From contig JAEVLN010000001.1 in NCBI GenBank assembly GCA_018350325.1, positions 2,965,501 to 3,029,500 on the forward strand: a stretch of DNA of 64,000 bases. Reading direction: 5' to 3'. Position 1 is the stretch's first letter. Every line of letters begins with the position of its first letter. Source of the DNA: Globodera rostochiensis (Eukaryota > Nematoda > Chromadorea > Rhabditida > Heteroderidae). The translations under genes and the position numbers were made by a program. This document shows positions 32,901 through 44,890 of this stretch, piece after piece. Below the pieces are notes generated by a model. That model had not been told where the DNA came from and searched no databases. It saw only the letters and a program-made list of their open reading frames with translations.

Positions 32901-35900
32901 AAATGATCATATTGCCAAAAGGGGGAATGGTCCCCCCTCCACTCATTCGTTAATTTGCCTTATCACATAATTTGCAAAGGTCAGCAAGATCGAGAGAGGT
33001 AAAGGTCATCATTTAACACTTTGTTATCTGGAGAAAACAGTCTTGGGGTCATTTCTCGGTCTCGATTCTGGATTCTCGGTAAATTTCAAGTCTCGAACAG
33101 CCCTAGTAGTCGGGCATTGCCTCAAGTACTGCGGAGAACGCACGGAGCGGACGGCAGGAAAATTGACTATTTTAATGGAAAAATGCCAAAAATTTTGGAA
33201 ATTGTTCGAAATCGGTCTAAATGGTCAGGTTCGGTTTCTACGACCCGAAAACTCCTAGAAACACATTTTTTTATTAAAATGTTTTATAGCAGAAAAATAC
33301 CCCCCCCCCCCCCCCCTCCCGTCCTCCTGCCACGTTGCCCCCCCCCCTTTGCCATTTCCATCCCATTCGCCTCCTCCCCCCGGCCTAACGTCGTAAAAAA
33401 AAGTTGAATTGATCACCAGAAACGGGGGGGGGGGGGGTGCTGGGGTACGGACATTTCCATTTTTGGACAGCAATTTGGTCCCGGCTTTTTTTTTTGTCAA
33501 AACTCCTTCAAAAAAATCAATCAGCAAATGTTTTTTGAAGACGAAGAACGTGAAGGATACAATGCACACATTTCCTTTGATTAAAACAAAAACAAATATT
33601 TAGTCTTTCCCGGCGAAACGGTGGTGGCACGTCATTCTTCATCATCGTCCATCAACGGCACTGGCACTTCGTCCACCCGGCTCAGCTATCAGAACGGCGA
33701 TTTGATTGAACTGCTCGAGCTGAACATGGCGGATGGGACGGCAATTGGCCGACTCAAACAGCAGCCACAAATGGTCGGCACTGTGGCGCTGGAGGCAATG
33801 ACAAAAATGGCGTCCACGCTGGAGGAGAGGGCGGTGAGTTGGAAATTTTTTTTTGCATGACAAATCGGAAAATGCTTAGTCAGAAATTTTAAAAATAACA
33901 TTTGATGCATTTAAATAACATAAAAAGAATTCATTATTTTTTTCGAAAATAAAATTTATTTGGCTTTTTATTTATGTTTCAGAAAAATGATTTAAATTTT
34001 ATTATTAAAAATTTTCACTGTGTTTACGGTGGGTTGGCGGAAACACGACGTTCGGGGGAGACAAATCGGGGACGGGGTTTCTCGGGGTCGGGAATTGGCG
34101 GGGGGGAGGGATGTGTAGCACTAATTGGCACAGTGCCAATGTCATTTTAATTTCCATTTAGCACTCACGGCACAGTCGCGCATCAAACCATTCCGTCTCT
34201 GAAGTGATACCCTTTCAAAGTGCGTACAAAAGCAGCAGAATTGTTGTGGCGCCAACCGTTGAGCAATTGCCGAAAATAATGCCGCCACCGCCGGCGCCAC
34301 AACTCTCATTTGTTAGCAGGTGGTGTAAAGAAACATTTTTTTCAATACAAAATGGGTTTTAATTAATTTTTTTAAAGTTTACATTAGAGCTCCGGACCAA
34401 GGCGCAAAATTGCGTCGACATTTTCGAGATATCTCGATAGAATCGCAATCGATAAAATTTATTAAGATTTTTCGAATTATTTTTGATCAAAATCGCGATC
34501 AGCTAGTCCTCAAGTCTCCGCGCTCAGAACATAAATTTGATCAGTATTTCTATGTATGAGTTTTTTTTTGTTCCTTATCTCACAGGGGCTCAGATCATAA
34601 ATCTGATCAGTTTATTTGTTTTAGTGGGACGTGTTTAAGAGCATTTTGGGTAAAGGAAGCTGATCATGGTCATTATTGATGGATCAATGAATGTTTTTTG
34701 ATCATTCGTTTGCACCGATACCGTACATCATCATCGGTTATCCCATTTTACAGTATTATCATCAAGGATCACGAGCAGAATCCAAATGTGGCGGAACAGC
34801 CCTGGTATTTTGGCGTTATGGGCCGTGGCGAGTCCAACCGGTTGCTGGACGGCACGCCGGGTGGCACGTTCATTGTACGGTGGAGCGTGGAGCAGCAACA
34901 GTACGCCCTTTCGATCAGCGTTCAGGGTACGGTAAAGCATCTGAAGGCGGAGTACGATGCGCAGACCAAAAAGTAGGTGCTGAAACAATTCAAAAAATGT
35001 TGTTGAAAAATTGAGTGTCAAATATTGCGCATTCCCCAGTTCAGTCTCAGTATCGCATTTATAAAATTGCCAACGAAAAGAAAACAAAATTCGAAATTAT
35101 TTGGTTTGTTTTTTACAGATATTACCTGCACGAAGATCGCTTTTTTGACACAATGATTGTAAGTTATTTTAATTGCTTATTTTATACCGTATTTAAATGT
35201 GCAAAAATAATAATAAATTTTGATTAAAGAAAATAATATTTAAGGATTTGATCAATTACCACCGCATCAACAATCTCAACGAGGCGTTCAACATCGACGT
35301 GGTGCTGAAGGGCACACCGCTCAAGGGCACACTGTACCGGGCGATTGCGCCGTTCCAGGGGTTTGTCGATTACCGACGTCGGCATTGAGATTTTCTGAAT
35401 TTGGGGACGAAAAATTCCGACACAATTTTCAGGATTTTTTCAACTAAAAACTTTGTTATGTTTAAGACCGGAGGGCAAGGACCACTACATCACGCTGAGG
35501 ACCGGCGACCTGGTGACTCTGTTGGACACGTCCATGGACAACAACGGCTGGTGGAAAGGCTCCATCAACTGCTGTACAAGCGGTGGTGGTGCAGCACGGG
35601 TACGGCGAGCAGTACAAACGCCCGCTGGGCGAAATGTCATCCTGGCCAAAAAGACCGAAAACACTAGCCGACATAAAGCCGATAGAATTCAGACTGGTTT
35701 AAATTCCATTTTGGCTGAATCGATTCGTCGTTTTTTCCATGTTATTAGGTCCAACTTTAAACTAAATTTAGTGTTAAACTTTAATTGAATAAACGAAATT
35801 CAAAAATAAAGGTCGGCTACTTTCCTGCCACTTATGTGAAATTGGTCTCGGAGCATGCAACTGTACAACAACAACAACAGCAGCCACCGCCGTCCACAAC

Positions 35901-36036
35901 ACCGCCGCTGCAGACGAACAATAACAACAACAACACCAACGTGTACCAGAACGGCTTTGGTGTACAAAAACAGCAACATTACGGGGACGGCAACGGCACT
36001 GTGCGAGAAGAGATGCGACACGAGTCAATTCTTTGA
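17905..36036 (+). CDS. vav-1: Vav-family Rho/Rac guanine nucleotide exchange factor, complete
   Basis: Twenty exons: 17905-18120, 18830-18999, 19676-19934, 20254-20345, 20923-21144, 21573-21684, 21923-22009, 22378-22542, 31060-31179, 31241-31444, 31497-31630, 31805-31938, 32153-32302, 33604-33833, 34162-34319, 34754-34972, 35119-35158, 35245-35360, 35467-35599, 35812-36036; 1061 residues. Order: calponin-homology domain (1-125), acidic part with regulatory-type tyrosines (NIYSNL, QIYDTI), DH exchange domain (~222-420; [21 protein letters not shown]), PH (~441-593), C1 zinc finger (~605-650; [20 protein letters not shown]), degenerate SH3, SH2 (~830-930; WYFGVM, GTFIVRW), SH3 (~938-1000; [17 protein letters not shown]), Gln/Asn-rich tail. 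The full Vav layout implies tyrosine-kinase-regulated Rac/Rho activation. Intron 1 uses a GC donor. An in-frame ATG exists upstream at 17836 but would add a non-homologous hydrophobic leader. The exon 10/11 boundaries are the least certain. Confidence 0.95.
18170..18475. repeat. Tandem duplication of about 140 bp in vav intron 1
   Basis: Two direct copies, each starting near TTGATCAAAATGGG or TTAATCAAAATGGG and containing AAGAAAGCTTGAACTCGCGG, GCACGAATAATA and a CCTCGGGGGACGA block. The copies differ by small indels, so the duplication is not recent. Confidence 0.8.
20470..20690. mobile_element. Degenerate GC-rich MITE in vav intron 4
   Basis: GGGAGTGCCACC at the left and GGAGTGGCAACCCTA at the right are imperfect inverted repeats; the interior is repeated CGGGGAT/GTCGGGG words. 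No clear target duplication. Same composition as the element at 62861-63028. Confidence 0.45.
21364..21445. mobile_element. 82-bp hAT-type MITE (TAGAGCCCGG family) in vav intron 5
   Basis: Perfect 10-bp terminal inverted repeats TAGAGCCCGG / CCGGGCTCTA; flanking octamers GTCCCTGT and GTCTCTAT agree at 6 of 8 positions. The interior has GATCGATC and TCTCGAT words as in the copy at 4294. Confidence 0.65.
22615..22948. repeat. 29-bp minisatellite in vav intron 8
   Basis: About 11 units of the type GCTTTGATCAGATTGTTGCT followed by GATCAATAA, with two shortened units lacking GATCAATAA and replaced by GAGG. It starts 70 bp after exon 8. Confidence 0.95.
23381..24629 (-). CDS. F-box protein, expanded family, copy C, nested antisense in vav intron 8
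   Basis: Exons 24629-24580, 24522-24259, 24206-23804, 23746-23472, 23426-23381; 345 residues, frame open, all splice sites canonical. Intact F-box ([20 protein letters not shown]), conserved body ([42 protein letters not shown]) and the GPSEPKK end. It lies wholly inside the 8.5-kb intron 8 of vav on the opposite strand. Its exon-intron layout matches copies A and B, so it arrived as genomic DNA, not by retroposition. Confidence 0.87.
24785..25570. repeat. Dispersed repeats in vav intron 8
   Basis: Repeated GGACAAAATGTCC-type words (24785-24900), a stretch sharing TTTAGTCGGAAATTT with 22985-23030 and 26930-26950, and seven irregular copies of AAAAGCGAGTTGA at 25430-25545. No coding sequence. 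Confidence 0.6.
25571..26060. mobile_element. About 490-bp fold-back element in vav intron 8
   Basis: The ends TTGGTAATACTTTGGTTTGG (near 25582) and GGCCAAACCAAAGTATTACC (26038-26057) are inverted. Inside them AGAATCCGAATCTGA (25678) is mirrored near 25940, so much of the element could form one large hairpin. The inner sequence is the same dispersed family seen near 26430, 27900, 39890, 51640-51800 and 52300-52560. Confidence 0.75.
26720..26775. repeat. Interstitial TTAGGC-type (telomere-like) block
   Basis: Alternating AGGCCTAAGCTTAGGCCTAA sequence. TTAGGC is the canonical nematode telomere hexamer, but here it occurs in both orientations in palindromic form, not as a simple head-to-tail run. 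Similar blocks lie at 27682-27716, 29985-30095 and 53480-53580. Confidence 0.6.
27079..27352. repeat. 42-bp (27+15) minisatellite
   Basis: Alternation of a 27-bp unit (ATGTCGACCAAGCTAAAATC + GATCCGA or GGTCCGA) and a 15-bp unit (ATGTCGACCGTCCGA); the short unit is skipped once. Because 42 is divisible by three, it makes a spurious 222-codon plus-strand reading frame with a repeating MSTK.KS.R pattern. Confidence 0.95.
28553..28625 (+). repeat. tRNA-like sequence inside the hAT-type element
   Basis: A box GTGGCTCAGTGGT, B box GGTTCGAGTCC in a closable T arm (GAGG/CCTC), and a weak anticodon stem AGAC/GTCT. The acceptor stem does not pair. Probably a tRNA pseudogene or SINE head captured by the element. 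Confidence 0.5.
29094..29227. mobile_element. 134-bp hAT-type MITE nested in the 1638-bp element
   Basis: Perfect 8-bp target duplications ATGCATAC at 29086-29093 and 29228-29235. Perfect 12-bp terminal inverted repeats CAGGGATGGGCG / CGCCCATCCCTG. The interior is made of GGAATTCCGA and TTTCCGA words in both orientations. Intact ends indicate a young insertion. Confidence 0.95.
31960..32110. repeat. Short direct repeats in vav intron 12
   Basis: Irregular repetition of GATCGATTGACATCGAGTCC / GATCAGCACCGA words, about three partial units. Non-coding. Confidence 0.7.
32415..32581. mobile_element. 167-bp hAT-type MITE (TAGAGCCCGG family) in vav intron 13
   Basis: Perfect 8-bp target duplications ATGGGTAT at 32407-32414 and 32582-32589. 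Ends TAGAGCCCG / CCGGGCTCTA. The interior is dense in CGAGATTCTCG palindromes. Confidence 0.92.
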
Positions 36037-38564
36037 GGCATTAACATTCGCTTCACATACATTGGCAAAAATCCATGCCGATCGGTCGGCGTTTTTCCCA
36101 TGTTTTGGTCTGGCACATTTTTGGTACACTTTTAGTTTTTTTTGTTAAATTTTAATTTGTTCCAAAATTTAAAATCATTTGCTTCATACATGGGCAAAAA
36201 ATCCATGCCGTCCCGAAAAACGTGTGCCAGGATGTGACAGATACTGATCAAACAGACATTGTTGCCCTTAAGGAAAAAGTGTCAGATCGTTGATCGGGAT
36301 TTGAACAAAAAATCTTTCATAGATTTGATCCCCCGATCTGTAGGTCAAATCACACACAGATTATGTGTATTCGTGTCAATCAACAACGTGTTGTGCCAAT
36401 ATCAAACTGCGATTCTGACAAAATGCCATTGTGTCCTTTATAGATTCAACCTTATCACTTTTATCGTCTATTATTTTAAACTATTATATATGTATGTATG
36501 TATATGCGCATATGAATTTTATACACAAATATTTTTCTATACATAACTATTTTCGTATTTTCTCTCCCCTCAACAAAAAGTTATATACAAAAATTCGGCG
36601 TTTGTTCTCATGACACCAAACATTCAAAAAAACGATACGAATTCCGTTTTATACAAAAATATATATATTATCAAGGCTGGCTGGGTTGGTGGGATAAGTA
36701 AGGCACAGACAGCGGCTTGTCGGTGGACCGATAGCGCCGGCGGATGTTGGGGCAAAAATTATTGCCCCGGGGGTTTTGTACACAACGAGTAATTAATATT
36801 TGCAGGGCTCCCCCCCCCCCCCCCTCCCCTCTTATATCTGAGGCTTTTTGCCTGCAAAATGAGGCAATTCGGTCAGGCGGGCGCCCGACTAGAACAAATA
36901 TTCGACTCGGGCTAAAGCGCCCGGATATTTGCCCAAAAAGTCCACCCGAAAAATTTTAAAAAATGTTTGCCCGGCTTTTTGTTGGGTTGCCCGGCGAAAA
37001 TCCCGCCGGGTCCAAGTCGATTTTGCAAACCGCACAAGCCTTCGATGGGGCGCGTGATGTTCGGGAAGTTGGGGCTTGACCTATTGGTGTTTTGACCGAG
37101 ATTTTTCAAGATTCTCAGATATCAAAGTATCGTTTTGGTCCTCAAGTCCGTTCTTTAGTCTTATCCCACGCCCTAGCCACCACAACGATCTTGCTACACT
37201 TTTGTCCAATATTGTTTTGTGCTTTTATCAACCCCCCCCCCCCCCCCCCCCCTCCAATCTGATTTTGTGATTCGCGCGCAATTCGCCTTCGCCCCGATCA
37301 ATCTTCAATATTTCGTGATAAACCAAATAGCCCATGATAATGCATTCTTATCATTTTATTTGTCCAAATGCGTAATTTTATGCCCCTGTTTTATAATTAG
37401 AGTTATTCAAACAATTCGGGCAATCGGAATTTTTTCAGGGACTATATTATGGAATTTTGAAAAATCCGCGCTTAGGTACCCGGATTTTTTCAGATCAATC
37501 ATACCCGGACCGGTTTAAAAATCTGGATAGTCCAGAAAATCCGGGTTTCTCCAAAATCGCCGGATCAGGACTAGTGGTTTAAATCCGAGCCCAGTCCAAT
37601 CTCTAGACTAAACACCCAGAATTTATTTTTTTAAAACAGAAAACAGTAAAAAGCACAATTCGCGCTACTCTAAAACCCGACCCACGGCTACATCGTTGCA
37701 GATGAATAAAATGATTTTATTTCAAAATTTGAGGCTTTTGCCCATACGCGTTGGCTGTTGTTGTTGAAGAAGACTTTCGCTCGCTTTTATCTGATCTGAG
37801 GGGATCTCCGATCACTTTGCTGCCAAAGATTTCTTTGTCCCCACCGTTTTTGGTTCATTCATTCAAAATTGGATGCCCTATAACAACAATTCTAACTTTT
37901 AACTTTTTCGTAAACATCTGCCCGCCTCACCCTTTTTACATAACACTAAAGAGCGGGGGGGGGGGGATTTCGATGCCAATCATCAATGTTTATGAATGGA
38001 TTGGAATGCAAATGGAGGGAGACACGGACAGAAAGAAATCAACAAATATTACAAAATCCTCGAAACGGAACATTTTCACCTGCCTATTTATTGTTAAACT
38101 TTTTACCTCTATTTCTTCGAATTCCTTTTTCATTATCCCTCCCCCCCCCCTTCACCGCCATTGCCCCCCCCCGAGCGTTTCGCCCACCCATTGAAGACGA
38201 GCTGAGCCGTCCATTTCTCCAATTTACATTAATTACATATGCCAACCAACCGATCAGCCCCCCCCCCAAGTGTGTGCTAAAAAAATTGAAATTTTCTCGT
38301 ATTTTTTAAAAATTTATTCGCACGGCATTTGAATTTAGCGTTTTTTTCTTTACTGTTCTTTTCGTGTCGAAACTCTTGACTAAATGGTTATGCGATAATA
38401 AAATGCAAAAATGACGCGCTATGCGATCATCAATACTTGTTTCTTTCTTCCAAATTTGCATTTCCACTCACATCAATTCTAATAAGCACAAAAATATTGT
38501 TTAAAATCGAATTGTTTTTAGCTAATTTTATTGGAACTCTAAAACAATTTGGATTTTCAACAAA
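36037..38564. other. Intergenic, vav to F-box copy D
   Basis: About 2.5 kb with no recognised exon. Contains a TATG(TA) microsatellite near 36490, C-tracts at about 36809 and 37231 (the latter about 20 bases, one of the longest in the window), GC-rich CCCGG-type repeat words at 36880-37020, and a degenerate element at about 37399-37608 whose right end (ATCTCTA) resembles hAT termini. Confidence 0.5.
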
Positions 38565-39618
38565 ATGTCAGACAACAAAAGCGACAAGGAGCAGCAGTCG
38601 CTGGGTTGGATGGAAATTCTTCGTGCAACTGACGGAAATGGCGCACAGATTAAACGCTCTGATGGACTGCTGCCAATTGATCAAGGACCGCTTCCAAACA
38701 AAGTGATCGGCTTCAAACAGATTCAAATCAGGTCGCGTCCTTCCCAAAAAGTTAACAAAATTTAATATGTTTTTAAACTTTCAGTTACGTCGACCAAGCC
38801 GTCATCGAATACCTTCAAAGCATTCGGCGCCTTTTCGACTCGGCCGAGACAAATGTTTACCTCGCAACTTCCGGCGACCAAAGCCGCAGCTGGGAAATCA
38901 TTCGGCAAAAGATTTGGCCGTTGTTCAACGACAACATTTGCCGCCTTGTTTTGGGCCCCGCTCGATTGGACCGTTTGCGACAATTTGCTCCGGCGATTCT
39001 TCGCAACTGCGCAAATCTCCGATCGCTGTCTTGCTATGGACTTTTCCCCGAATTTCCGGCCGAAGACAACGCCGGCTCTTCTTCTGCCCAAGCCGTGGCC
39101 AAATGGGTGTTCACTCCTCGCGGGGATGGCCTGCCAAAGATGCTTTATTGTGCCTTTTATTCGGGAGGAATGGAAGGAATCAAAGGGGTAATTAATCTCA
39201 TTTTATATTAATTTTGAGAGTAATTAGTTATTCACTTCGTTTTATAGGCATTTGTCAACGCTTCGGAGCCGGCCAACTTCATCATTCGGCTGCGTTATTC
39301 TGGCATTGAACCGTTTGAGCTGAACAACAATTTGACGGGGGAAACATTGCGACTCATAGCCGGCGGATGCAATGGGCTGTTGGTGCGTTGTCCAATTGGG
39401 CGAGACGAGGCGAAATGGCACGAGTGGGAGAAGGAGGCGATTTTCTGGGATTTCATCTGTCAAACGAATTGCCGCATCTACATTAACTTCAAAGACAGTG
39501 ACATCGGCAACGGGTAAGGGAATGCAATTGTTTCAAAATTCCCATTACCATCGTTAAAATTTTTCTTATTTTCAGAATGCTTAACGAAAACGAAGGCCCG
39601 AGTGAGCCGAAGAAGTGA
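38565..39618 (+). CDS. F-box-family protein copy D, F-box deleted
   Basis: Exons 38565-38731, 38785-39187, 39248-39513, 39576-39618; 292 residues. The N-terminal [11 protein letters not shown] runs straight into [13 protein letters not shown], the sequence that follows the F-box in the other copies. Intron 1 and about 45 codons of F-box are gone, yet the frame is preserved and the remaining exons are open with canonical splice sites. The body is intact ([43 protein letters not shown]). If expressed it could not recruit Skp1 by the F-box and might act as a decoy; that is inference. Alternatively it is a recent pseudogene that still looks intact. Confidence 0.8.
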
Positions 39619-40662
39619 ATTGAACGGACAGAAGACGGACGAAATTCAGACATGACCAGCGCGTACATTCTTTGTTGCATTTTCTATCATAAAAATAAAA
39701 AATGAGCGGTTTTTTGCCTCAAAAACCCGGCGATGCTCTCTCTCTCTTTGAGATCAGACTGATCCTAAACTGGGTCAGCAAAGTGCCCCGTGAAACTCAT
39801 CGCCCATATAGTAAAGAAGTGCCCGACAAATATCTGATCATTTCCAACCCTGTTCAATAGTTTTAAAGCCCGGAGACGGGCACCAAGCCCCAGATTCGTA
39901 TTCTACGATCAGAAAACCCCTGGAGACGACTTAGTAACTCTTACCAAAATTTTTTGATTCGTGTAGAGGAAGAGAAGTCGATTGGTATGATTCGACTTTA
40001 GCCAAATGAACTAAATTTAAGGTTTGTTTACTCTCGCTGTGTTCCATTGTTAGGATATGGAAGAGACAAATTTAAATTTTATGCAAAAACGAGTTTCAAA
40101 ACAAAGCCACGTTCGTCCATTTGGCAATTGTGGCTTTGTCGCAAGCGGCTTATAATTATTATTTTCAACATTTTTTTTTGTGTTTGGCCAATAAAAGATT
40201 GCAGACGGAAATATTAAAAATTTCAAATTGGCATAAAGTTGTTGAATTAAAAGTGCAAAAATTTGAAATTTTTTAAGCAGTTCCATCGCTTTCTAACCCA
40301 GGGTTAAGGAACCGAACCGACTACAGAATGTAATAATCGACGAGACTGCCAATAAATGGAAAGCCCAAAATAAGGCGCAACGAATGCACGCAGACTGAGA
40401 AATGCCGGCTCTCTGTTTCTCCGTATTTATTATTTACTGGCAAATAAAACGCCTTCACTTCTCGACGATTACATTTGGGGGGATTGAAAAGATTCTAATA
40501 CTATGCCATTTGGAAATTGGCCAAATACGTGGACAAAGATTCTTAACCCCCCCCCCCCGCCCGATTTAATCAGCAGAAATCGAAAACCTCAGGAAATGAT
40601 TTATTCACACGAAGAAATGAGATTTAATTTGATTAAGTCTTTCTCATCCATTTGTCAATTGT
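39619..40662. other. Intergenic, with relic of a deleted histone gene flank
   Basis: 40050-40270 resembles two pieces of the histone cluster: the sequence beyond the H2A 3' end (43130-43185: AAAACGAGTTT, then TTTGGCAATTGTGG) joined directly to the sequence beyond the H3 3' end (44708-44835: CGCAAGCGGCTT, TTTGTGTTTGGCCAATAAAA, CATAAAGTTGTTGAATTAAA). The stem-loop is missing. This looks like the scar of a lost or rearranged histone unit. The rest is dispersed repeat and a C9 tract. Confidence 0.6.
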
Positions 40663-40678
40663 GGCCCTAAAGAGGGCC
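40663..40678 (-). promoter_or_regulatory. Histone mRNA 3' stem-loop (H4)
   Basis: GGCCCTCTTTAGGGCC on the minus strand: 6-bp stem, 4-nt loop, preceded by AACCCAAAC, about 40 nt after the H4 stop. Identical to the elements after H2B, H2A and H3. It matches the metazoan SLBP-binding hairpin. Confidence 0.95.
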
Positions 40679-40717
40679 GTTTGGGTTAGTGTTTTGGTGT
40701 TCCTTCTCCTTGCCGAC

Positions 40718-42096
<1,379 letters not shown>

Positions 42097-42144
42097 TGTG
42101 CTGGAAGTGAATGGCGGCGGAGAAAATGAAAATCTAACCCAAAC

Positions 42145-42160
42145 GGCCCTCTTTAGGGCC
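42145..42160 (+). promoter_or_regulatory. Histone mRNA 3' stem-loop (H2B)
   Basis: GGCCCTCTTTAGGGCC, preceded by AACCCAAAC and followed by ACAATTA; same hairpin as the other three histone genes. Confidence 0.95.
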
Positions 42161-42513
42161 ACAATTAACGAATGGACGGAGGCGACTCTGACTCGCAATT
42201 ATTTTTGAATTAATGTGATAAATTTGTGTTTTATTAACTTCGGTAACAGTCAAAGTCTGTACAACTTTCTTGATGTGTCGTAAGGACCGAATCTGCTGGC
42301 TTGAGGGTTCCACTGAAGTCATTTTTTCCAACCGGTTAATTCAGAAAGACTAATGACCGTTTTTCGTTGTCGGAAGCCCTCTCAAATAATGAGTGGGTAA
42401 GAGAAGCCACGCCGTTTGTCCGGCCATTTGTCTCACCATCGGCTGTTGAATGGGGTGGGCGATAGGTAATTCCGACAGTAAAATTCGACGGTGGTCAATT
42501 TTGATTTTATTTC

Positions 42514-42588
42514 CGCCGGCATCTCGGCCTTTTACACACCGACCGGTTACGGCACGCTGATCCAACAGGGGGGCACGCGGATCAAATT
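42514..42588 (+). pseudogene. Duplicated fragment of transferase (SCOT) exon 5
   Basis: About 75 bp nearly identical to 45939-46012 inside exon 5 of the CoA-transferase gene (encodes [17 protein letters not shown]). The CCG to CTC and GGC to GGG changes and the lack of flanking exons or splice sites show an isolated fragment. It lies in the same orientation about 3.4 kb upstream of the parent exon. Confidence 0.85.
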
Positions 42589-42721
42589 TTTTTATTTCAT
42601 TGGTTCCAGTCCGGTTTATGCGTCCAATAACTTTTACGCGTCCGAGGTTCGCGTTTTATTGTTTGTTTTTTGAACAACCTACACAACAACTCGCTTTTTA
42701 TGGCAAATATATTTTTTATCA

Positions 42722-42938
42722 GATTTTAGAGCGTTTTAAAGTTTGTTTTGCCCTTAACGGCATAGACACAACAGTGGGGCCAAACAGTAAAACAAATTTA
42801 CACTATTTCAATATTGATTTTTTTCAATCGATAACTCCTGAAGGTGACAGAATTCAATTCGAATGGTACGCCCTTTCCGTTTCCCCTAACCCGAATTCGA
42901 AAAAGCTTTCCAAGATACGTTACATAGAAATTGATTAA
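42722..42938 (+). CDS. Orphan terminal-exon candidate, unknown protein
   Basis: After an acceptor-like TTTTTATCAG there are 72 open codons to TAA (starts ILERFKVCFALNGIDTT, contains TPEGDRIQFEWYALSV, ends IRYIEID). The amino-acid make-up looks protein-like, not random. No partner exon was found; upstream lies the transferase fragment. It could be the last exon of a dead or unrecognised gene, or a chance frame. Confidence 0.3.
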
Positions 42939-43183
42939 AAAATGCAATATTTCGAAATTTGGTGTTTATAAACCTGTTACCTCAACAAGAAACTCACCAC
43001 ACCAAAATTGGCTTACTGAAATAAAACTGCACAAGCAATTTAAATTAACCTTTAATAAACAAAATGCCAACATTATTCGGAAAACATTCAAATACTAATG
43101 CTAGGACATGTGAAGGTAACATTTAAATGTTTATGCGAAAACGAGTTTTAAAACAAAGTCACTTTCGTCCACTTGGCAATTGT

Positions 43184-43199
43184 GGCCCTAAAGAGGGCC
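43184..43199 (-). promoter_or_regulatory. Histone mRNA 3' stem-loop (H2A)
   Basis: GGCCCTCTTTAGGGCC on the minus strand, 37 nt after the H2A stop, preceded by AACCCAAAC. Confidence 0.95.
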
Positions 43200-43235
43200 G
43201 TTTGGGTTAATTTTTAGTTTTCCATCGTTCTCCGC

Positions 43236-44631
<1,396 letters not shown>

Positions 44632-44675
44632 GCGAGGTGGAGGAGGAGTGATCGCAACCAAAAATTATCCCAAAC

Positions 44676-44691
44676 GGCCCTCTTTAGGGCC
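44676..44691 (+). promoter_or_regulatory. Histone mRNA 3' stem-loop (H3)
   Basis: GGCCCTCTTTAGGGCC, 45 nt after the H3 stop, preceded by CCCAAAC; identical to the other three. Confidence 0.95.
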
Positions 44692-44890
44692 ACAAGTTTC
44701 AAATGAACGCAAGCGGCTTGCTTATATTTATTATTTTCAACATTTTTTTTTGTGTTTGGCCAATAAAAAATTGCAGACGGTAATATTGAAAATTTCAAAT
44801 TGTCATAAAGTTGTTGAATTAAAAGCGCAAGATTTAAATTTTTATAAGAATTTTTCACTTTTTAACCTGGGCTATTTACTAAATCAAAGC

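Noticed and set aside
35785..36021. Antisense and alternative frames over the last vav exon
   Set aside because: Produced by CAA/CAG repeats of the Gln/Asn-rich tail; the vav frame is fixed by the SH3 domain.
37399..37608. Complete hAT-type element
   Set aside because: The two ends (TAGAGTTATTC and the complement of ATCTCTA) agree too weakly and no target duplication was found.
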